Origin: Burkholderiales bacterium
Lineage (GTDB): Bacteria; Pseudomonadota; Gammaproteobacteria; Burkholderiales; SG8-39
Assembly: GCA_919902965.1 (NCBI GenBank)
Contig: CAKKSJ010000136.1
Coordinates: forward strand, 1 to 30,111
Reading direction: 5' to 3'
Length of the DNA stretch: 30,111 nucleotides
How positions within the stretch are numbered: the first letter of the stretch is position 1; each line of letters begins with the position of its first letter. The translations under genes and the position numbers were made by a program. Of the stretch, positions 26,329 through 30,111 are shown in pieces. The notes below the pieces were generated by a model that ran no database searches, had not been told where the DNA came from, and was given only the letters and a program-made list of their open reading frames with translations.

Positions 26329-26348
26329 TCCGCACCAATGAGTTAGGT
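26329..26348 (-). other. Half attC site at the array end
   Basis: On the minus strand ACCTAAC (26342-26348, a perfect RYYYAAC R'' box) is followed by TCATTGGTGCGGA (26329-26341), identical to 13 bases in the attC at 29626-29682. The matching L'/R' half is missing, and the tctD ATG begins 7 bp after. The TAA of the GNAT gene lies inside the R'' box. Confidence 0.6.
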
Positions 26349-26876
26349 CGCTGGCGCATCTGCAAGCTGCTCATCGGGCGGCAAGTCGCGCAGTACGCGC
26401 TGCAACCATGCGACATCCTGCCATGCACCGAACTTCCATCCGGCGCGTCTGAACACCCCGACTAACTCGAAGCCTACGCTCTCGTGCAAGGCGATGCTTG
26501 CTTGGTTGGGGAGCGTGACGATGGCATAAGCATTGCAATAGCCCTTTGCTCTCAAGCTTTCGAACAGCTCGGTGTAGAGCGCTTTGCCTATGCCTCTGCG
26601 GTGATAAGCTGGATTCACATAGGCGGATGTCTCGACCGACCAGCGATAGGCGGCGCGCTGGCGGTGTTCGGTAGCATAGGCGTAGCCAATGCATTTTCGG
26701 TCTTCTTCGGCAACGAGCCAATCCCAAGCTTTTAGCGCTTTCGCAATGCGCGCAGCATATTGTTGCGGAGATGGGACTTCGGTTTCGAAGGAAACCGCCG
26801 TGCTTTCTATAAACGGACGGTAAATATCCAGCAGGGCCTGGGCGTCAGCTTCAGTAGCGGAACGGATAATTGGCAT
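26343..26876 (-). CDS. GNAT acetyltransferase, phosphinothricin N-acetyltransferase-like
   Basis: 177 residues: starts MPIIRSATEAD, with YRWSVETSAYVNPAYHRRGIGKALYTELF holding the acetyl-CoA loop and QASIALHESVGFELVGVFRRAGWKFG at the end; both are Pat/Bar-family signatures. The family acetylates phosphinothricin and sometimes other amines such as methionine sulphoximine; the real substrate is unknown. I prefer the ATG at 26876 over an in-frame TTG at 26897. No clear ribosome site. Its TAA is within attC. Confidence 0.82.
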   Translation of the reverse strand: MPIIRSATEADAQALLDIYRPFIESTAVSFETEVPSPQQYAARIAKALKAWDWLVAEEDRKCIGYAYATEHRQRAAYRWSVETSAYVNPAYHRRGIGKALYTELFESLRAKGYCNAYAIVTLPNQASIALHESVGFELVGVFRRAGWKFGAWQDVAWLQRVLRDLPPDEQLADAPAT

Positions 26877-26903
26877 GAGGATGATTGCTGCGATCAAGGT
26901 TCG

Positions 26904-26958
26904 CGCTAACCGGCGCGCGCCGCCTTTGCGCGCGTCCTCGTTGAGCGCGTAGTTTGAC
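26904..26958 (-). other. Weak attC-like site between brnA and the GNAT gene
   Basis: On the minus strand GTCAAAC (26952-26958) and GTTAGCG (26904-26910) could be R'' and R' boxes 55 bp apart, with CGCGC/GCGCG arms between. The arms pair only loosely and no clear extrahelical base is seen, so brnTA and GNAT may also form one two-gene cassette. Confidence 0.3.
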
Positions 26959-27208
26959 CTTTTGCCACGATCTTGCGCAATTCATCATTTATTCGAGTCT
27001 GGTAACCATTGCCCTGGGCTTTGAAAAAAGCGAGGATGTCGGCGTCCAGGCGAACGGTAGTAAGCACTTTAGTTGGCGCTTTTTGCGGGCCGCGGCCGCG
27101 CTTAAGCACCGGCGGTCCAAGCATTTCTTCGGACCAGGGCGGGTTGTCCGGGTCAAGCCGCCTATTTGAAGTAGTCTTTGGCGATTTCAAAGTAGTAGCG
27201 TGTTTCAT
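26906..27208 (-). CDS. brnA: BrnA-family antitoxin
   Basis: 100 residues. NRRLDPDNPPWSEEMLG followed by TTVRLDADILAFFKAQGNGYQTRINDELR is the BrnA pattern: an N-terminal toxin-binding part and a ribbon-helix-helix DNA-binding end. The last 20 residues (KGQTTRSTRTRAKAARAG) extend past the usual end and may be read from attC sequence. ATG at 27208 overlaps brnT by 47 nt. BrnA neutralises BrnT and with it represses the operon. Confidence 0.88.
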   Translation of the reverse strand: MKHATTLKSPKTTSNRRLDPDNPPWSEEMLGPPVLKRGRGPQKAPTKVLTTVRLDADILAFFKAQGNGYQTRINDELRKIVAKGQTTRSTRTRAKAARAG

Positions 27209-27449
27209 GTTTTTCCGCCTTGCGTAAGGAAATAATGTGGGAACCAGTGCGACGCTCGGTGTACACCAACACAGCGACAGTGCCTTCCAATAATCCGAAG
27301 CCAACCAAACGCTTCTCACCGTACGCGTGACGAACGTCTTCACGCGTGATCGTGAAGTTGTCCCAGATGGCCTCGCACCCGATGAAATCGAGCCCGTGAT
27401 CCTTGATGTTCTTCCGGCGCTTAGCTTCGTCCCAAGTGGTCACACACAA
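27162..27449 (-). CDS. brnT: BrnT-family toxin (ribonuclease)
   Basis: About 95 residues, RelE-like fold: TWDEAKRRKNIKDHGLDF, then DVRHAYGEKRLVGFGLLEG and HIISLRKAEKHETRYY are the family hallmarks. There is no ATG. The start is TTG at 27449 or GTG at 27443, just in front of the conserved WDEAK. The predicted -10 (27450-27455) touches the TTG, so a leaderless message from the GTG is likely. The 47-nt overlap with brnA places the antitoxin second, usual for this family. Confidence 0.86.
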   Translation of the reverse strand: MCVTTWDEAKRRKNIKDHGLDFIGCEAIWDNFTITREDVRHAYGEKRLVGFGLLEGTVAVLVYTERRTGSHIISLRKAEKHETRYYFEIAKDYFK

Positions 27450-27478
27450 AGTGTAGTAACAAAATACTAATTACGCAA
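27450..27478 (-). promoter_or_regulatory. brnTA promoter and palindromic operator
   Basis: TTGCGT (27473-27478) and TACACT (27450-27455) are spaced 17 bp on the minus strand. The inverted repeat TAGTA-N6-TACTA (27454-27469) lies across the spacer and overlaps the -10, where BrnA bound as a dimer would block RNA polymerase. The start of transcription would fall near 27443, at the GTG. Confidence 0.5.
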
Positions 27479-27494
27479 GGGAAATAATCGAAAG

Positions 27495-27557
27495 GTTTAA
27501 CGCGCCGGCTCAAAGGCGCGTCGCTTCCGACGCACCCCCCGGAGCGCGTTGTTCGGC
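27495..27557 (-). other. attC site between methyltransferase and brnTA
   Basis: 63 bp. On the minus strand: R'' GCCGAAC (27551-27557), L'' CGCGCTCCGG pairing with L' CCGGCGCG (one extrahelical T), an inner hairpin GCGTCG-GAAG-CGACGC, and R' GTTAAAC (27495-27501), a perfect GTTRRRY. The extrahelical base and symmetry are what IntI recognises in the folded strand. Confidence 0.75.
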
Positions 27558-28367
27558 ACCAGGATTCTTAACCGCACGGGCCTTAAAAAACGTGTAGCAA
27601 AAAACGCCGTCCGCTTCTGCGGTTCGGTACAAATCGGCTATACCCTTATCGAAGTCGGTTTCGCTCATAATTTCCGATTCAAGGGCGCGCTTCCGAATAC
27701 CCTCGATCATTGCAGTAAAAGTATTCTTTGTGAATCCTTCTACCAGATCGGGCTTGCTGGAGTCGACGTAGACCATTCGCGGCGAGACGTGAACCTCGCC
27801 AAATCCGGCTTCCCTTAGCAAAGGGAATAGCGCCCGTCCTATCGACGCATTGCCCCCTGCTCTCGCCTGCAATTCAACCTGGCAGCGAACAGCCCTGTGC
27901 GCATATTCGCTGTCCGGATAGAAGTAGGTGGAGCCGTGATCGCCCTCGATCGCCGTAATAGTCCCGCCGGGTTTCAACACGTATCTTAGCGCTCTCAGCG
28001 CCTCAACCGGGTGGGCCAGATGTTCAAGGACGAAGCAAACGAAGACATGATCGAACGACTCGGACGGAAACGGCAAATGGAATATGTCCGCCTGGCGCAG
28101 CGACACATTATTGACACCTGCCGCTTGGACAACTCTTCTGGCTTCGGCGACCGATGCTTCAGACACATCAATCGACGTAATGAGCGCTTTCGGACTATTG
28201 GATGCCAGGGTAATTGTTTGCGCGCCGACGCCGCACCCGGCCTCCAAAACGCTGCTTCCTTCCGGGTACGCGGTATCCGAATGCAACAGCTCCACCAGCG
28301 TGGATGCCTGATCCTGCAGCCGCAGATTTTCCCTCGGATCGTAACCATGCACGTAGGCGTTGGTCAT
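27510..28367 (-). CDS. Class I SAM-dependent methyltransferase
   Basis: 285 residues. Motif I VLEAGCGVGAQT, acidic IDVSEA, motif FDHVFVCFVLEHL and the KPGGT turn show a Rossmann-type methyltransferase of the UbiE/Methyltransf_11 group. The C-terminal half has no feature I recognise; the acceptor is unknown. The last 15 residues (AEQRAPGGASEATRL) and the stop codon are encoded within attC, so the ancestral protein probably ended earlier. Start ATG at 28367 has only a weak GAGAC upstream. Confidence 0.8.
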   Translation of the reverse strand: MTNAYVHGYDPRENLRLQDQASTLVELLHSDTAYPEGSSVLEAGCGVGAQTITLASNSPKALITSIDVSEASVAEARRVVQAAGVNNVSLRQADIFHLPFPSESFDHVFVCFVLEHLAHPVEALRALRYVLKPGGTITAIEGDHGSTYFYPDSEYAHRAVRCQVELQARAGGNASIGRALFPLLREAGFGEVHVSPRMVYVDSSKPDLVEGFTKNTFTAMIEGIRKRALESEIMSETDFDKGIADLYRTAEADGVFCYTFFKARAVKNPGAEQRAPGGASEATRL

Positions 28368-28420
28368 CGAGTCTCTGTAGTTGATGCCGAACGCAGAGCT
28401 GTGCGGCTGGCCGGCACAAC

Positions 28421-28472
28421 CCTTAACGAAGCGCCGCGCTGGCGGCCCGTCCGCACCAGCGCCGGGTTAGCC
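28421..28472 (-). other. attC site between VOC gene and methyltransferase
   Basis: 52 bp. On the minus strand: R'' GGCTAAC (28466-28472), L'' GCTGGTGCGG pairing with L' CCGCCAGC (G and T left unpaired), R' GTTAAGG (28421-28427). Short form. It starts a few bases after the VOC stop codon. TGGTGCGGA is shared with the sites at 26329 and 29626. Confidence 0.7.
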
Positions 28473-28478
28473 CCGAAG

Positions 28479-28913
28479 TCAATTCCAGTGGTCATGGCGG
28501 TCACGACGCTCTTGGCGATAGTTGGTGACTTCGAGGCGCACACCATCGGGGTCGTTAAAGAACGTTGCCCAGTAGTCAGGCGCGTACTCGGCATAGAGCT
28601 TAGGCTCAGTAGCATCGATGCCAGCACCGCGGAGCTCGTTGGCAACGGCAACGACATCGGCAATTGAGTCGACGCGAAGACAGAAGTGGTGCAACCCGAG
28701 GGCATAGGAGTCGTACTTGGTTTCTCCGCGCGCGGGGCGAAGCACATAACCGAAGTGGCGGTTGAAGTACTGAACGTGTGGATCACCGCCGATGGCAAAC
28801 TTATTCTTTCGGAATCCCAGCGCTTGCAACATGACGCGGTCGTAGAAGGCTTCCGACCGATCGAGATCGGACACCGAAATGTAGATGTGGTCGATGCCAA
28901 TGACGTCAGTCAT
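28479..28913 (-). CDS. VOC-superfamily protein (glyoxalase/bleomycin-resistance type)
   Basis: 144 residues: IGIDHIYISVSDLDRSEAFYD, FCLRVDSI and WATFFNDPDGVRLEV give the paired beta-alpha-beta-beta-beta units and the His/Glu metal ligands expected for VOC. The ATG at 28913 (MTDVIGIDH) is used rather than the one at 28946, which lies inside attC. Substrate unknown; relatives detoxify, bind antibiotics or open rings. A common cassette type in integrons. Confidence 0.82.
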   Translation of the reverse strand: MTDVIGIDHIYISVSDLDRSEAFYDRVMLQALGFRKNKFAIGGDPHVQYFNRHFGYVLRPARGETKYDSYALGLHHFCLRVDSIADVVAVANELRGAGIDATEPKLYAEYAPDYWATFFNDPDGVRLEVTNYRQERRDRHDHWN

Positions 28914-28928
28914 GGTGCGGTGAGAGGG

Positions 28929-29006
28929 GCGAACGTCGCCGTTCACCCCGCCGAGGGACGGCGCGCAGCGCCGCTCCCGTGGATCAGGTGCAACGGCTTG
29001 TTATGC
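28929..29006 (-). other. attC site between higA and the VOC gene
   Basis: 78 bp and the clearest one. On the minus strand: R'' GCATAAC (29000-29006), L'' GCCGTTGCACC pairing with L' GGTGAACGGC with a single extrahelical G, a variable terminal structure between, and R' GTTCGCC (28929-28935), poor at its RRRY part. The higA stop codon TAA is inside the R'' box. Confidence 0.78.
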
Positions 29007-29294
29007 CGCGGTGAGTTTGATTTTCTCGACATCGGCAAGCTTGACCCGCTGCCGCGCGTGCCACAGATCATAGTTGTACTGCATCGCGAGCCAGCTCTCA
29101 GGCGTACGTCCGAGCGCCTTCGAGAGCCGAAGCGCCATCTCCGGAGACACTGCACTGGACCCTTTCAATATGCGGCTCAGCGTCGAAGCAGCCACCCCGA
29201 GCTTTAGCGCGAGTTCCCTACCGCTCAGATCGTTGGGCTCAAGGTAGACCCGAGTGATGAACTCTCCCGGGTGGGGGGGATTGTGCATAGCCAT
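29001..29294 (-). CDS. higA: HigA-family antitoxin
   Basis: 97 residues with an Xre helix-turn-helix (SGRELALKLGVAASTLSRILKG) after the HigA start PPHPGEFI, ending WLAMQYNYDLWHARQ. It binds HigB and autorepresses. Its ATG shares one base with the higB stop (TGATG), so the two are translated together. The stop codon is inside attC. Confidence 0.92.
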   Translation of the reverse strand: MAMHNPPHPGEFITRVYLEPNDLSGRELALKLGVAASTLSRILKGSSAVSPEMALRLSKALGRTPESWLAMQYNYDLWHARQRVKLADVEKIKLTAA

Positions 29295-29572
29295 CAGTGG
29301 TAATCCTCGTAGTCCAGAACGTAAGCATCGCCGTCGCGAAATTCAAACGTCAGCCGCCAGCTTCCATTGACCCAGATGGACCAGCGCCCTTTCTCCCGCC
29401 CCTTCAATGGGTGAAGGCGGAAACCCGGGATGCCCATGTCCTCGATCTCCTGGGCCGTATCCAAGGCCGCGAGTTGCATTCGCAGCCGAGCAGCGTGATG
29501 CGGCTGGACCCCGGCCAAGCTTCCCGACACAAAAAACTTCTGCAGCCCCTTGTGCCGGAATGTCTTGACCAT
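29294..29572 (-). CDS. higB: HigB-family toxin
   Basis: 92 residues, RelE superfamily: MVKTFRHKGLQKFF, RLHPLKGREKGRWSIWVNGSWRLTFEF and DYEDYH are the family signatures; it cleaves mRNA on the ribosome. The ATG at 29572 lies only 5 nt past the predicted -10 (29578-29583) and no Shine-Dalgarno is visible, so the message is probably leaderless. Confidence 0.92.
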   Translation of the reverse strand: MVKTFRHKGLQKFFVSGSLAGVQPHHAARLRMQLAALDTAQEIEDMGIPGFRLHPLKGREKGRWSIWVNGSWRLTFEFRDGDAYVLDYEDYH

Positions 29573-29577
29573 AGGCG

Positions 29578-29606
29578 ATCATACGCTGTTGCGCACCGCG
29601 CAACAA
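29578..29606 (-). promoter_or_regulatory. higBA promoter and palindromic operator
   Basis: TTGTTG (29601-29606), a 17-bp spacer and TATGAT (29578-29583). The palindrome GTTGCGC-GGT-GCGCAAC (29588-29604) lies across the spacer and -35, where HigA could repress. Transcription should start at or next to the higB ATG. Confidence 0.6.
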
Positions 29607-29610
29607 CCGG

Positions 29611-29655
29611 TGTCGGCCTGCCGCGGCATTACGTTCGAATTGCGCGGCACCGACA
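29611..29655. repeat. 13-bp inverted repeat overlapping attC and the higBA leader
   Basis: TGTCGG and TGCCGCG (29611-29625) pair with CGCGGCA and CCGACA (29643-29655), with CC bulged on one side and a 17-nt loop. It competes with the attC fold at 29626-29682. It could be a terminator-like or alternative structure for folding of the site; no U-tract. Confidence 0.4.
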
Positions 29656-29682
29656 GGCGTCCGCACCAATGACAAGTTGGGC
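29626..29682 (-). other. attC site between the orphan antitoxin and higBA
   Basis: 57 bp. On the minus strand: R'' GCCCAAC (29676-29682, perfect RYYYAAC), L'' TTGGTGCGG pairing with L' CCGCGCAA with unpaired bases, R' GTAATGC (29626-29632), one base from GTTATGC. The TGA of the upstream antitoxin gene is just outside. Weaker than the site at 28929. Confidence 0.55.
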
Positions 29683-29689
29683 ACCGCGG

Positions 29690-30049
29690 TCAGTTATGAC
29701 TAGCTTGGGCGTGCAGCTTCAGTCCCAGAGCCGCGATGACCTTGAGGATAGTGTCGAAGCCAGGACTGCGCTCGCCGGAAAGCGCTTTGTAAAGGCTTTC
29801 GCGGGACAATCCTGCGTCTCGCGCAACCTGTGACATGCCTTTAGCGCGAGCGATGTCGCCAAGCGCCTTGGCAATAAATGCAGCATCGCCGCCAGCCTCT
29901 TCGAAGCAGGCTTCAAGATAGGCGGCCATTTCCTCTTGCGTTCTGAGGTGTTCAGCAACGTCGTAGCGAGTGGTAACAGGCGCGAACGATCGCGTGTATC
30001 GCGCGAACCCGGCCAGAGGGCCGAGCGCACGCCTAGAGTGGGCCACCGC
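29690..30049 (-). CDS. Addiction-module antidote protein (HTH), toxin partner not seen
   Basis: The conserved part TTRYDVAEHLRTQEEMAAYLEACFEEA ... MSQVARDAGLSRESLYKALSGE is the antidote protein of the RelE/ParE-type addiction module (HI1420-like HTH). It normally starts just before that TTRYD-like motif, but no ATG, GTG or TTG exists there (the preceding codon is GTT). The nearest in-frame starts are GTG 30049 and TTG 30055/30067, adding about 25-31 residues unlike the family. The toxin usually sits immediately upstream; its C-terminus is in no frame of 29980-30111. It may be a decayed or rearranged cassette. Confidence 0.6.
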   Translation of the reverse strand, partial: AVAHSRRALGPLAGFARYTRSFAPVTTRYDVAEHLRTQEEMAAYLEACFEEAGGDAAFIAKALGDIARAKGMSQVARDAGLSRESLYKALSGERSPGFDTILKVIAALGLKLHAQASHN

Positions 30050-30111
30050 CAAGAGTACGCGCAACAAGAAGCGTTCGATGAAGGTCTGCGCCGGCAGTCT
30101 GACTTTGTAAT

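Larger units (their letters stand above)
26329..30067 (-). mobile_element. Distal part of an integron gene-cassette array (or integrase-less attC cluster)
   Basis: Six gene units in one orientation, mostly separated by 50-80 bp imperfect inverted repeats with integron attC structure, with stop codons in or near the R'' box. Cassette order on the minus strand: antitoxin (29690), higBA, VOC, methyltransferase, brnTA, GNAT. This is the gene mix seen in chromosomal integrons. No intI or attI is visible; in this orientation they should be right of the window. The attC sequences differ among themselves, so cassettes probably came from several sources. Confidence 0.7.

Noticed and set aside
26322..26348. 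A full attC site after the GNAT gene
   Set aside because: Only the R''/L'' half can be seen; no L'/R' partner in the bases before or inside tctD.
28914..28946. Upstream ATG for the VOC protein
   Set aside because: It lies inside the attC site and adds residues unlike the family.
1..30111. tRNA, rRNA, CRISPR or IS element
   Set aside because: No cloverleaf, tandem repeat-spacer array, transposase or terminal inverted repeats found on reading both strands, though I could not run a covariance search.

Overview
The window looks like a piece of a high-GC betaproteobacterial chromosome. This rests on the tsaB-rimI-udg cluster, a Lys-rich 56-residue protein of a type I associate with that class, a tripartite tricarboxylate transporter (TTT) locus, and overall codon and base use. 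No rRNA, tRNA or CRISPR was seen. Naming a species would be a guess.

Layout, left to right. (1) 76-2439: a LysR regulator (-) divergent from an LplT-type lysophospholipid flippase (+). (2) 2552-9545 (-): a complete System I cytochrome c maturation operon, ccmABCDEFGHI, with nearly every junction overlapping or within a few bases. (3) 9546-9972: a stretch with no gene I can support. (4) 9973-12088 (-): a small Lys-rich protein read from GTG, family 4 uracil-DNA glycosylase, rimI and tsaB. (5) 12221-13021 (-): a lactonase-like metallo-beta-lactamase-fold hydrolase, divergent from (6) 13210-15360 (+): two tandem, diverged tartrate/D-malate dehydrogenase paralogues. (7) 15450-20016 (+): acyl-CoA ligase, PlsB-like acyltransferase and an MFS exporter. 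These are the three activities of the Aas/LplT phospholipid-repair machinery, but in separate genes. (8) 20048-26321 (-): tctD-tctE two-component system, then tctC-tctB-tctA and an AbrB-duplication membrane protein. The tctC promoter carries an 11-bp-period direct repeat 10 bp above a -10, as expected for an OmpR/PhoB-type activator. (9) 26329-30067 (-): small accessory genes (GNAT acetyltransferase, BrnTA, methyltransferase, VOC protein, HigBA, an orphan antitoxin), mostly separated by 50-80 bp imperfect inverted repeats with integron attC architecture.

The most notable region is (9). I read it as the distal end of an integron gene-cassette array, or a cluster of attC sites without an integrase. 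It ends in half an attC site only 7 bp before the start codon of tctD, so the array seems to have replaced the natural 5' region of the tctDE operon. No integrase is in the window; if there is one it should lie beyond the right edge. Both toxin-antitoxin cassettes carry a predicted promoter with a palindrome in or across its spacer and a -10 so close to the start codon that the toxin mRNA would be leaderless.
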